From: Paenibacillus methanolicus
Lineage (GTDB): Bacteria > Bacillota > Bacilli > Paenibacillales > Paenibacillaceae
NCBI RefSeq assembly: GCF_008124765.1
Contig: NZ_VNHS01000003.1
Coordinates: forward strand, 186,001-250,000
DNA length: 64,000 bases
Direction of reading: 5' to 3'
Part shown: one piece after another, positions 8,278 to 17,330 of the stretch
Position numbering within the stretch: position 1 is the stretch's first letter
How the letters are laid out: every line of letters starts with the position of its first letter
Notes under the pieces: model-generated
Seen by the model: the letters and a program-made list of their open reading frames with translations, nothing else
Databases searched by the model: none
What the model was told of the DNA's origin: nothing
Translations under genes and position numbers: made by a program

Positions 8278-10008
8278 TCACACCTGCTTGGGCTTCACAT
8301 GCAGCCAATGTATAGCCAACCTTCGCCCGTTGACCTTGCCCTCCGCTCCGATCTCCCCTTGATCCTCGCGGACATCAATCCGGCATTCCGGTTCTTCGCC
8401 GCCAACCGCCAGCGCGAAGATAAATATCGCTCGACGGATTTGCGCCATATCGAACTCGCGCCGGGGCCCGGAGTATATAACATAGTCCGCATATAGGCCT
8501 GTCGAATCGCGATGCAGCTGCCAGCTCGGAATCATTGGCTGCTCGCTTCCCTCTTCTTCGAACACGCCATGCACAAGCCGCATCGACACGACCTTGTTCC
8601 CTACCTGGATGTCGACTCCCTCGTGCCCCTTCTGTTCCCCGGTCGTCTGCTCGAGACACCCGCCGAATTCCAGCCGAATGCGCAAATCCGACGTTTCGAT
8701 GACGCCGTTCGTCTTATCGAGCACCGGATGCGTATTGCCGCCGTTCGTGAACCAATTGAGGCCGAACAGGATCTGGCCTTCCGCCTGATCGGCGGTAAGC
8801 AGCGCGGAAGAGAAGTCATATTCATCCAGCAGGAAGCGCAGCCGCATCGACACCGCGCCGGCACCGCCATCGAAATAGCCGACCAAGCTTCGGCATTGCG
8901 TCCACATGATTTCCCGGCTAAAGGAGCCGATCGCGTATTCACTCGTCATGTCGGTCGCGGCGAGTTTGCGAATCCCTCGCGTCTCGTCCAGCTGGTAAAC
9001 TTCCCGTATCGAGCGTCTCTGCAAAGTTCGGAAGCGGTCGAGATGGCGGGCCGGACAGGCAATCCCGCTCTTATACCATTCGGTCGAGTAATCTAGTTCC
9101 TCCCAAGGCACATAGGAGGCGGCGCCTCTCGTTCCGAGCTGAAGAAACGAACGAACGGACGGTTTAAGGAGCGTGCCGTAGCTGCGGCTGTGCGGTCCGC
9201 TCCATTCGCCCGTCGGCGCGTGATAGTGATCGGCGATCATGCTCCAGGCCAACTCCAGCAGCTCGTCGCATATCTCCTTCGCCCGTTCATTCGACGTCTC
9301 CGACTTCAGCCGGGACAATTCCAATATCGTGATCGTCGCGTAAGCGGGCGAATTATATTCCTGGAACGTATTCAGACGCCGCGTGAAAGCGAGAAAACGT
9401 TCGAGCCGGGCCAGCCCGTATCGCTCGTAAGCAGCGTTGCCCAGCCATTCGCCGCCGATCAGCGTGACGAACGCCCCCATGATCGCGATATTCGTGTAGC
9501 TCGGGCCAACGTCGCGCTGCATGATCGCATCCGCGGCGTTCATGAGCGACTGCATCAGCCGCCGCGCAAGTTCCGCGGGAAGTCGCGCGGCATGCCGCGC
9601 CAAGACGAGCACGAAGTTCTTGCCGATAAAGTCAGCCCAATTCCAATCGGGAGGAGACATGGCTGCCAGCGGTTCTTCCTCGAACCACGACCAGATGCCG
9701 AACGTCGGACTGTTTCGGTCCGTATCCTGAAGGGAGATCAGCTTCTCCAGAATGCCGAATGCCCGTTCTTCATAGGCGGCCAGCCTGCTGTCGAGCAAGG
9801 CGACCGCCGCCACGGCGTTCGGGTACGTAGCATGCACATATTCGGCCTCGCGAATTTGAGTATGGTAGCCGGGACTGTCAAAAGGGAAGCGGTAGAGTTG
9901 TTTATCCGGGGTGAAGTCGCCGTCCAGCGACTTCACTTTCCGCGCCAACCATCGCTCATGCCACATCGTCTCCTCGTCCTCTTGAATGACAGCGATCTTC
10001 CTCTCCAT
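8278..10008 (-). CDS. Putative alpha/alpha-toroid polysaccharide-active enzyme
   Basis: A 576-residue protein without signal peptide, so probably cytoplasmic. The N-terminal two thirds are rich in alpha-helices with repeated aromatic pairs, including W-S-G-P-H-S-R-S-Y-G near residue 260, which resembles alpha/alpha-toroid lyases and hydrolases. The last third reads as beta-strands, as in heparinase-like or GH88-associated folds. I do not recognise the exact family. ATG at 10008 follows GGGAGGG by 7 bp. It sits between the binding protein and the GH105 gene of the same operon, so a role in cutting imported uronic-acid oligosaccharides is inferred from context. Confidence 0.6.
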   Translation of the reverse strand: MERKIAVIQEDEETMWHERWLARKVKSLDGDFTPDKQLYRFPFDSPGYHTQIREAEYVHATYPNAVAAVALLDSRLAAYEERAFGILEKLISLQDTDRNSPTFGIWSWFEEEPLAAMSPPDWNWADFIGKNFVLVLARHAARLPAELARRLMQSLMNAADAIMQRDVGPSYTNIAIMGAFVTLIGGEWLGNAAYERYGLARLERFLAFTRRLNTFQEYNSPAYATITILELSRLKSETSNERAKEICDELLELAWSMIADHYHAPTGEWSGPHSRSYGTLLKPSVRSFLQLGTRGAASYVPWEELDYSTEWYKSGIACPARHLDRFRTLQRRSIREVYQLDETRGIRKLAATDMTSEYAIGSFSREIMWTQCRSLVGYFDGGAGAVSMRLRFLLDEYDFSSALLTADQAEGQILFGLNWFTNGGNTHPVLDKTNGVIETSDLRIRLEFGGCLEQTTGEQKGHEGVDIQVGNKVVSMRLVHGVFEEEGSEQPMIPSWQLHRDSTGLYADYVIYSGPRREFDMAQIRRAIFIFALAVGGEEPECRIDVREDQGEIGAEGKVNGRRLAIHWLHVKPKQV

Positions 10009-10093
10009 CCGTTAACCCTCCCATCGTCCGTTTCCATGCGCAAAGAGGGATGGAATCCTTCGCTTCCATCCCCTTTACGCCCGGGATTCGTCG

Positions 10094-11788
10094 TTAATTG
10101 ATTCCTCTTTGCTGCTTCAGCATGGCATAGATGTCATCGGCCAAGAACGCGTCTTCCCTGCCGGTCTCCCACCAGGTTGCAAACCATTGCTCCACTTTCT
10201 TCCCTTCGCCTTTCTCCCACGTATCCATCGCTTCCTTCATGGCCATCTCCGGCGTATAACCGCTGCCCCCCAGAACCGCTTTCACCCAGATATCCTCGAT
10301 CGGCTTGCCGATGTTCGTCGAGATCGTATCGATGTCTTTCGGAATTTGCGGCAAATGCTCGGGATGCGTAATGTCGACGTATGGCTTGCTCGGATCGAGA
10401 TAGATTTCGAGCGCTTTCTTGAACATGGCCAAGCCTTCCGCTTGAACCGGGACGGATGGGTTAAACTGCTGCTCCATCTTGCCGCACTGCGGATCCAGGA
10501 TGCCGGAGCTGAGCATTTGCAGATCGGCGGTATACCCGACCTCGTTCTTCGATTTATCCGGATCGATCGGCTCCGGGCATCCGTTGGCGCCTTTCTTCCA
10601 GTGCTCGCCCTCGATGCCGTACTTTAACGCTTTGACCGTGTCCTGGCTTACGAGGAAGTCCACGTACTGCATGATGGCTTCCGGATTTTTGGCGTGCGCG
10701 TTCACGACCGCCGTCGCTTGAACCGGGTTCGTAAACGCCGGATTGAAGCGGCCTGCCGGGCTCTGCGGATAAGGAATCGGCGTGACGACGGCGTCTGGCA
10801 CGTTCTTCTTGAGCGAAGCCAGCTCGCCCGTCGTGAAGTTGTACCAGTTCAGCTGAAGCGGATAGATGCCCAGCTTGCCGTTGATGAAGTCCTGCTTGGC
10901 TTTCGCTCCGTTCTTATCGTTCAGGAAGTCCTTGTCGACGATGCCTTCGTCGAACAACCGTTTCTTGAACGCGGCTACGGCTTTGAAGTTATCCCAGTTA
11001 CGCGTCAGCTTGCCGTCCTTCTCCACCCAGCGGGTTGCCTGGAAGATCTGATCCACGACTTGGCCGGATTGGAAGCTGATCGCCATGCCGTACGTATCTT
11101 TCTGACTATTACCGTCGGGATCCTGTTCGGCGAAGGCTTTGGCCACCTCATATAGTTCCTCCGTCGTTTGGGGGACGCTCAGATTCAGCTTCTTGAGCCA
11201 ATCTTCGCGGATGAGTACGGCATGGATCGGCACGACCTCCGACAGACGTGCGAACTCGTAAAGTTTGCCGTCCGATTTCGTTCCGACCTTCCCGAGCACC
11301 GGATAATCCGCGAGCATCTGTTTGTACGCGCTGCTGTACTGATCGATCATATCGTTGATTGGCATCAGCTGCTTCTGGTCGTACAGCGGGTTCTTAATGT
11401 ACGGATCGTATTCGAAAATCAGATCGGGCGCGCTGGCCGAAGCGAAGAGCACGTTCAGCTTCTGCTTGGATTCCCAGCGGGGGACGGCGACGAACCTGAC
11501 GTCGGACGGCCCTTTCTCGTTCAGATATTTGGTCCACCGATTCTCTTCCGTCGTCCCCTCCGTGGAAGGCACATTGCCTCGGTCATACACGGTGACGGAT
11601 ATTTTGCCTTTTTCTTTCGGCGCCTCGACTTCTGTCTGCTGGTTCGTCTTCGTTTGGTTGTTGCGGGTTGCCTCATCGCTCGTATTATCGGAGGTCCCTC
11701 CGTTCTGCGAGCATCCTGCCAGCAGGAAGCCTAGCGCGGCGAGCGATGCCGCATAAGCGACCCATTTTCTCCCTCTTGGTTGCTTCAT
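10094..11788 (-). CDS. ABC sugar transporter, solute-binding lipoprotein
   Basis: A 564-residue lipoprotein with a signal peptide ending L-L-A-G-C (Cys26), a Ser/Thr/Asn/Gln-rich linker and a family-1 solute-binding fold of the long LplA type. ATG at 11788 follows AAAGGGG. It lies third in the operon permease-permease-binding protein-toroid enzyme-GH105, so its ligand is probably the substrate of the two downstream enzymes, likely an unsaturated galacturonate- or glucuronate-containing oligosaccharide (inference). It is a different gene from the binding protein at 921-2627, not a recent duplicate, since the sequences differ throughout. Confidence 0.9.
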   Translation of the reverse strand: MKQPRGRKWVAYAASLAALGFLLAGCSQNGGTSDNTSDEATRNNQTKTNQQTEVEAPKEKGKISVTVYDRGNVPSTEGTTEENRWTKYLNEKGPSDVRFVAVPRWESKQKLNVLFASASAPDLIFEYDPYIKNPLYDQKQLMPINDMIDQYSSAYKQMLADYPVLGKVGTKSDGKLYEFARLSEVVPIHAVLIREDWLKKLNLSVPQTTEELYEVAKAFAEQDPDGNSQKDTYGMAISFQSGQVVDQIFQATRWVEKDGKLTRNWDNFKAVAAFKKRLFDEGIVDKDFLNDKNGAKAKQDFINGKLGIYPLQLNWYNFTTGELASLKKNVPDAVVTPIPYPQSPAGRFNPAFTNPVQATAVVNAHAKNPEAIMQYVDFLVSQDTVKALKYGIEGEHWKKGANGCPEPIDPDKSKNEVGYTADLQMLSSGILDPQCGKMEQQFNPSVPVQAEGLAMFKKALEIYLDPSKPYVDITHPEHLPQIPKDIDTISTNIGKPIEDIWVKAVLGGSGYTPEMAMKEAMDTWEKGEGKKVEQWFATWWETGREDAFLADDIYAMLKQQRGIN

Positions 11789-11920
11789 ACCGATATCCCC
11801 TTTCTACCGAACGATTGTTAACGTCGCGCCCCTTTGATGGTCTCATCCCTCGTCGTGCAAGCCGGCCATGACCCGGTTAAGCCATGCGCAACACATCCTC
11901 TCAAGGCGGTTTGTCGCTCG

Positions 11921-12796
11921 TTATCCTTTGACCGAACCCAGCATGACGCCCTTGACGAAATATCGCTGCAGCAGCGGGTAGACGATCAGCATCGGAATAA
12001 TCATGACCATGATCCCCGCAGCCTTGATCCCTTCGCCGGTAATTTCCGCTACGTCGTCGGGCTGCGCATACACCATCTCCGTCAGCACCGACTGTTTGCG
12101 GATCATCTGCTGCACGAGCACGGTTAAGTTGTACTTGTGCGTCTCGTTAATATAGATCAACACGCTCATGAACGAGTTCCAGTACCCGACCGCGTAGAAC
12201 AAGGTCAGCGTCGCAAGCGCCGGCAGCGATAACGGGAGCATAATCCGCATTAGCATTCGCCACTCTCCGCACCCGTCCATGCGGGCGGCTTCCTCGATTT
12301 CCTCCGGGACATTCGCGAAGAACGTCCGCAGCACGAGCAGATTATAGACGCTTACCGCCGCCGGGAGCCACAATGACCAATACGTATTGATCAAGCCCAG
12401 CTGTTTCATCAGCAGATAGTGCGGAATCATTCCCCCGGCGAACATCATCGTGAAGACGGCGGCAAGCGTGAAGAACCTCCGGCCGATGAAATAGGCGCGC
12501 GATAACGGATACGCCGTCAATATCGTCATGATCATCGAGATGGCCGAACCGACCAAGGTGATGACCGCGCTGTTGCCGAATGCCGGGATGATCCGCGTAT
12601 TCTCGAACAGCTGTCTATACGACTCGATCGACCAGCCTCGCGGCCAGAACGTGACGATCCCCGACATTATAGAATGCGCGTCGCTCAGCGACAACGAAAC
12701 GATATGCAGCAGCGGAAACAGACAAGTCAGCGCGATCAGTAACAATATCCCGTAGTTGCACGCATAGAAAATCTTGTCGCCAAACGAGTCTTTCAT
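11921..12796 (-). CDS. ABC sugar transporter permease (LplC/YtcP type)
   Basis: A 291-residue MalG-class permease with six predicted helices, the EAA loop at I-E-E-A-A-R-M-D-G-C-G and the family C-terminus K-G-V-M-L-G-S-V-K-G. ATG at 12796 follows GGAGGG at 7 bp. It lies 12 bp downstream of the LplB-type gene and is co-transcribed with it and with the binding protein gene. Confidence 0.92.
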   Translation of the reverse strand: MKDSFGDKIFYACNYGILLLIALTCLFPLLHIVSLSLSDAHSIMSGIVTFWPRGWSIESYRQLFENTRIIPAFGNSAVITLVGSAISMIMTILTAYPLSRAYFIGRRFFTLAAVFTMMFAGGMIPHYLLMKQLGLINTYWSLWLPAAVSVYNLLVLRTFFANVPEEIEEAARMDGCGEWRMLMRIMLPLSLPALATLTLFYAVGYWNSFMSVLIYINETHKYNLTVLVQQMIRKQSVLTEMVYAQPDDVAEITGEGIKAAGIMVMIIPMLIVYPLLQRYFVKGVMLGSVKG

Positions 12797-12808
12797 CGCG
12801 CTTCCCTC

Positions 12809-13756
12809 CTACCATAATTCCTGGTTGAATCGGCGCGCGATCCGGTTCGCCGTCAGCACCAGGAGAAGTCCGACCAAATTCTCGAATAACCCCATCGCCG
12901 TCGTCAGACTGAATTGCGCCCGCTGGATGCCGAAAGCGTAAATATACGTGCTAATGACGTTCGATACGTTCGCGACGACTTCATTCTGAAGCATGAAGAC
13001 CGGATCGAAGCCCACATCCATGACTTTACCGACCGATAAGATGAGGATCAGCACGATCGTCGGCGTGATGCCGGGAAGCGTGACGTGCCGGATCTGCTGC
13101 CATTTGGTCGCGCCGTCGATACTCGCAGCCTCGTACTGATGGGGATCGATGGTCGTCAGGGCGGCCAAATAAATAATGGCGCTGAATCCCATCTCCTTCC
13201 ATATGCCCGAGCCGATGAATATCGCCACCCATGAGCCGGGCTCGTATAAGAACGGGAACGGTTCCCCGGTTAATTTGGCGATCCAGTGATTAATCGTGCC
13301 GGATTCCAAGGAGAACATCTCCAAGACAATGCCGGAGACAATGACCCAGGAGAAGAAATGCGGCAGGTACACCAGCGTTTGAACCGATTTCTTGAACCAG
13401 GCCTTCCGCACTTCGTTCAGCATAATCGCCAGGGCGATCGGGACCGGGAATCCGATGACCAGCCCCAGGACGCTGAGCATCAGCGTATTCTTGATAATGG
13501 CGACCGTCTGCATCTGATTGAACAAGGTGTTGAAATTGTCCATCCCGACCCAAGGGCTGCCAAGGATGCCGTCATACATGTTGTAATCCTTAAAGGCGAT
13601 AATCAATCCGCCCATCGGAATGTATTTGAATAGCAAGAGGAACGCGATCCCGGGCAAAAACATCAGGTAAAGCGGGATGTTCCGTCTGATCCGCTTCGAT
13701 CTTCCTCGCGCGGCTGCACCGCGGACTGCCGCCGCTTCGGCCCTGTGGACGGCCAT
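12809..13756 (-). CDS. ABC sugar transporter permease (LplB type)
   Basis: A MalF/LplB-class permease of about 315 residues, with a basic N-terminus, six predicted helices, the K-Y-I-P-M-G-G-L-I-I-A-F-K-D block and the family end Q-E-L-W. The ATG at 13756 is preferred because GAAGGGG lies 9 bp upstream; the ATG at 13765 sits directly on that ribosome site. It is the first gene of the five-gene uptake and hydrolysis operon, and a catabolite-type operator pair lies about 70-90 bp upstream. Confidence 0.92.
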   Translation of the reverse strand: MAVHRAEAAAVRGAAARGRSKRIRRNIPLYLMFLPGIAFLLLFKYIPMGGLIIAFKDYNMYDGILGSPWVGMDNFNTLFNQMQTVAIIKNTLMLSVLGLVIGFPVPIALAIMLNEVRKAWFKKSVQTLVYLPHFFSWVIVSGIVLEMFSLESGTINHWIAKLTGEPFPFLYEPGSWVAIFIGSGIWKEMGFSAIIYLAALTTIDPHQYEAASIDGATKWQQIRHVTLPGITPTIVLILILSVGKVMDVGFDPVFMLQNEVVANVSNVISTYIYAFGIQRAQFSLTTAMGLFENLVGLLLVLTANRIARRFNQELW

Positions 13757-13821
13757 CTTGATCATCCCCTTCGGATAGGCGCCATTTCGTTGCGTATGCG
13801 CGTTTGGCTTGTAACCCTATC

Positions 13822-13847
13822 TTAACGCTTTCATGAGAGCGCTTCCT
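13822..13847 (-). promoter_or_regulatory. cre-like operator pair upstream of the transporter operon
   Basis: On the minus strand GGAAGCGCTCTCA is followed directly by TGAAAGCGTTAAG. Both resemble the CcpA/LacI-family core TGnAAnCGnTnnCA with mismatches. They lie upstream of the permease-led operon, which suggests carbon catabolite or LacI-type control. Found by eye; no scoring was done. Confidence 0.45.
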
Positions 13848-13884
13848 TGAATTTATCGACCGGAATCTGTAATTTTTTGTTCAA

Positions 13885-13926
13885 CAAAAAAGCTACCTCA
13901 ATCGCCAGCCGGCGATTGAGGCAGCT
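13885..13926 (-). terminator. Terminator of the LacI-HK-RR operon
   Basis: On the minus strand CCTCAATCGCC and GGCGATTGAGG form a perfect 11-bp stem, extended by AGCT/AGCT, with a T6 tract. It follows the response-regulator stop at 13972. Confidence 0.92.
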
Positions 13927-13971
13927 CCTAAGCAAGAATGCCGGTCTGCGCTGCGTAAGTTGTATATTCGG

Positions 13972-15510
13972 TTAGCGCGTTTGTTTGCGGTACTCGCTAG
14001 GCGACATGCGGTACAGCATCCGAAAGACGTTCGTGAAATAATTCGGGTCCTCGTACCCGACGTCCGCCGCGATCTCGAACACCTTCCTATCGGTATTCGC
14101 CAGCAGCAGAGCCGCCTTGTCGATTCGCGCTTTCGTCAAGTACGCGCTGTAGTTCTCGCCGGTCTCTTTCTTGAACAATTTGCTCAGATAGGCGGGACTT
14201 AGATGGAATCGTTCCGCGATCTCGTTCAAGGTGCAGGACTCCGCGTAATGCCGCTCCAAGTAGTCCCGGATACGCGCAATCACATTGTGGTTGTGCTGCT
14301 CTCTCCATTGTCCGGCCAATTGCAGAAATCGGCGCGCGGAAGCTTCTGCCCAGTCGGACGTCTCCTTCACGGTGCGCGCACGCTGCAGCTGGCCGATCCG
14401 ATCGCCGAATAACCGTTCGTCTTCGGAGGATTGAAAGGTCTGGGAAGCCGCCGTTCTCAAGGCGATCGCCAGCGCCAGCGCCGCAAGCTTGGCCTCCCCC
14501 AATTGCAGCCCGGCGATGCGGTCGACCATCTCGCCAAGCGCTTGCCGCAACCGTTCCGGATCACCCGAAGCGAGCGCCATGGTCAGGACGAGCTGACATT
14601 CCTTTACTTTGGCATCGCATGAACCGGCTGGACTTCCGAATCGCGCGAGAGAACTTGCCGTACCTAAGCGGGCGCGTTCGATCTGGCCGTCCTCGTACGA
14701 ACGCTCATAGCGGTCTGGCAAATCCGCCAGTCGTCCGATTTGGCCCCCTTCCACCAGCGTGACCGACAGTCCGAGATAATGGCGTATGCTGGCAGATGCG
14801 GCTTGCCGCCACTGGGCTTGATCGCCCTTCCCGTGTATGAGCGCGAAGCGGTCGAACGCCAACTGAACGATTCTTCCATTCCCGTCTCTGCCTACATGCT
14901 CGGCGAGTATGTTCGCGACCGCGAATTGAAGCAGACCGAGATTCTCGGGCCGGTACGGCTTCTCTTCCGGAAAATAATCGTCCACGTAGGCAAACGTAAT
15001 GTCGCGGCCCTTCGCCCACGATTGCGCGTTCGTCTCTGGCCCGTAATAGGGCAGACGCAGGAGGGCGGCGCGCAGGTGAGCTTCTTCCCTGCTTCGTATC
15101 TCCGCTTGAAGCTGCTCGCGCCTAAGCAGCTTGGCTTGGTACGCGCGATGAGCCTTATCCAGCACCCCCAGCAGCGTCGCTTCATTGCAGGGCTTCAGCA
15201 GAAAGTCGATCGCGCCGAATCGGACGGCCGCCTGCGCATACGCGAAATCCTCGTAGCCCGTCAAGATGATCAGATCCGATTCCAATTCCATCTCCCGTAC
15301 CCGCTCGGCGAACGCGATCCCGTCCATCCCCGGCATTCGAATATCGGTCAAGATCAAATCCGGCGTCTGCTCCGCGATTAACGCAAGCGCCTCTTCTCCG
15401 TTCTCGGCTTCTCCGACGACGGTCCAACCCGTGGCATTCTCGTCGATCATCTTGCGCAGCCCTTTGCGAAAAAAGGCTTGATCCTCCACCAGCAGCAGCT
15501 TCCCTCTCAT
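13972..15510 (-). CDS. YesN-type response regulator (receiver + AraC HTH)
   Basis: A 512-residue cytoplasmic regulator: receiver domain at 1-120 with phospho-acceptor Asp56 in L-T-D-I-R-M-P, a central helical region, and an AraC-type HTH pair at about 410-505 (L-N-E-I-A-E-R-F-H-L-S-P-A-Y-L-S-K-L-F-K, then I-A-A-D-V-G-Y-E-D-P-N-Y-F). The true start is the ATG at 15510, preceded by GGAGGGCGC. It overlaps the kinase stop by 4 bp, so the two are translationally coupled. Partner of the YesM-type kinase immediately upstream; the likely target is the transporter operon starting at 13756. Confidence 0.95.
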   Translation of the reverse strand: MRGKLLLVEDQAFFRKGLRKMIDENATGWTVVGEAENGEEALALIAEQTPDLILTDIRMPGMDGIAFAERVREMELESDLIILTGYEDFAYAQAAVRFGAIDFLLKPCNEATLLGVLDKAHRAYQAKLLRREQLQAEIRSREEAHLRAALLRLPYYGPETNAQSWAKGRDITFAYVDDYFPEEKPYRPENLGLLQFAVANILAEHVGRDGNGRIVQLAFDRFALIHGKGDQAQWRQAASASIRHYLGLSVTLVEGGQIGRLADLPDRYERSYEDGQIERARLGTASSLARFGSPAGSCDAKVKECQLVLTMALASGDPERLRQALGEMVDRIAGLQLGEAKLAALALAIALRTAASQTFQSSEDERLFGDRIGQLQRARTVKETSDWAEASARRFLQLAGQWREQHNHNVIARIRDYLERHYAESCTLNEIAERFHLSPAYLSKLFKKETGENYSAYLTKARIDKAALLLANTDRKVFEIAADVGYEDPNYFTNVFRMLYRMSPSEYRKQTR

Positions 15511-17300
15511 GCGCCCTCCTCTAAGCCGCGCGCCGGCTCCCGATACGGCAGCAGCAGCCGAATCGTTGTTCCCTCGCCGGGCATGCTCGTCATCCGAAGT
15601 CCGTATGGCGCGCCATATAGAAGATCGATGCGTCTCATGACGTTTCGAACGCCAAGGGACGGTCTCTCCTTCGCTTCCGTTTCTTCCTCCATCACTTGCT
15701 TGATCCTCTCCGGTTCCATGCCGGCGCCGTTGTCGGCGATTTCGATCCATAGATCGTCGCGATCCCGGTAAGCGCGGATTAGCAACTGCTTCGATTCGGA
15801 TCGTCCTTTGAAAGCATGAACGAACGCATTCTCGATCAGGGGCTGTAAAATAAACCTTGGCGTCAGGCAACGTTCGGCTTCCGGATCGATTTCGATGCGC
15901 GCCTCGAAGTCATTCTCCAGGAAAGCCGATTGAATCGCGAGGTAGTTGCGGATTTGACGCGCTTCTTCCCGGAGCGTCGTCTCCTTCCATACGCGGGCCA
16001 GCGAGTACTTCAGCAATTCCGACAACGAGGAGACCAACTCGGCCGTCTCCAGGTCATGCTGCAGATACAGCTTCCAGTAGAGTCCATTCAGCGTGTTGTA
16101 CAAGAAATGCGGATTCACTTGCGCTTGCAGCGCTTTCAATTCGGCCTCCCGTTCGCTGATCTGCCTGAGATAGACTTCTTTAATCAATCCCTCCACATTC
16201 GCGGCCATCGCATTGAAGCTCTCGGCGATATAGCCGAGCTCATCGCTTGAGCGAATTTGAATCCGAATGTCGAATCGTCCTGCTCGTATCCCCCTCATCC
16301 CTTGCACGAGCTCCTTCATCGGCCGCAGCAGCCGATTGCTGAGCAGCATGATCAACAGTCCGCTAAGCACAATGCTAATCAGTCCCGTTAACACGTGGAC
16401 ATTGAAGATTCGCCTGCTCGTCGACAGGAAGTCAGACATGGAGACGCGGCTGACCAGCGTGAAGGAGAGCTGCGGGGAGAAGTTACGGGTAAAATACACG
16501 GCTTCCCTCCCTTCTTGCTCGATTCGGCTCGCCGGTCCCGTTAACCAGCTGCTGTCCGCGCTAGTTCCGCTTTCAACGTTCTCGCTCGAATAGAGAATTC
16601 GGTTGTACTGGTCGAACAATTGAACCGAGCCTTCGCCGTCCGCCGTCATCTCCCGGAACGACCGGGAGACGAATTCTTCGTCAATGACCATCACGAGCAT
16701 GCCGTACATCCCCAGCTGCTTGTTGCGCATCCAGCGGGAGGCGATGATGACGTCCCGGGTTCCGCTCCGTTCGATTCGGCTCGGCAGCGCTTCGTTCATC
16801 CACACCAGCTGACCGCTCGATTGCTCGACCTTCGCCAGAATTTGCGCGAATAGATCGGCGCCGATCGGTTCGGCGGACTCTTTCATCAGCCCATGATAGT
16901 AGTTGGTCCCGTTCATGTCGTACAAATAGAGCGATTGAAGCTGCGGCGCATCGATCTTCACCTGCTGAAGTTCCTCGATGATGCTCTCCTGCAGCTCATA
17001 ACGGTCGTACAACGATTCGATCTGGTTCGTCGCAAGCCCCGTTACCGCTTTCTCGACCGTCGGGTTGAAGACGATCGCGTTGGAGATCCGGTACAGCTCT
17101 TGCATCCGGAACTCCAGCTGCGTCATGGCTTGCTCGCTCGCCTTCCGGTACTGCTCGCTCACTTCTTCTTCGAACAGCCCCATATAGATGCGGTAGGTTG
17201 CGATGCCCGCGATGCAGAACGTCAAGACGACGATAACGGAAATACCGGCCAACAGCTTCGTTCGGAACCCGGTTGCGCGCAGTCTCGACAGCATGGCCAT
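15507..17300 (-). CDS. YesM-type sensor histidine kinase
   Basis: A membrane kinase of about 597 residues: helix 1 near residues 15-35, a large extracellular sensor, helix 2 near 285-310 followed by HAMP, then a HisK_YesM domain with the phospho-His block Q-V-N-P-H-F-L-Y-N-T-L-N and an HATPase domain with D-N-G-A-G-M. The ATG at 17300 is chosen because GGGAG lies 9 bp upstream. It senses an extracellular carbohydrate or a loaded binding protein (known role of the family) and phosphorylates the overlapping YesN-type regulator. Co-operonic with the LacI gene 30 bp upstream. Confidence 0.93.
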   Translation of the reverse strand: MAMLSRLRATGFRTKLLAGISVIVVLTFCIAGIATYRIYMGLFEEEVSEQYRKASEQAMTQLEFRMQELYRISNAIVFNPTVEKAVTGLATNQIESLYDRYELQESIIEELQQVKIDAPQLQSLYLYDMNGTNYYHGLMKESAEPIGADLFAQILAKVEQSSGQLVWMNEALPSRIERSGTRDVIIASRWMRNKQLGMYGMLVMVIDEEFVSRSFREMTADGEGSVQLFDQYNRILYSSENVESGTSADSSWLTGPASRIEQEGREAVYFTRNFSPQLSFTLVSRVSMSDFLSTSRRIFNVHVLTGLISIVLSGLLIMLLSNRLLRPMKELVQGMRGIRAGRFDIRIQIRSSDELGYIAESFNAMAANVEGLIKEVYLRQISEREAELKALQAQVNPHFLYNTLNGLYWKLYLQHDLETAELVSSLSELLKYSLARVWKETTLREEARQIRNYLAIQSAFLENDFEARIEIDPEAERCLTPRFILQPLIENAFVHAFKGRSESKQLLIRAYRDRDDLWIEIADNGAGMEPERIKQVMEEETEAKERPSLGVRNVMRRIDLLYGAPYGLRMTSMPGEGTTIRLLLPYREPARGLEEGA

Positions 17301-17330
17301 GTCACCAGTCTCCCTCTCCAATCTCAATTC

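Noticed and set aside
15511-15870. N-terminal extension of the response regulator
   Set aside because: These codons lie inside the kinase gene in another frame; the receiver domain begins at the ATG at 15510 with its own ribosome site.
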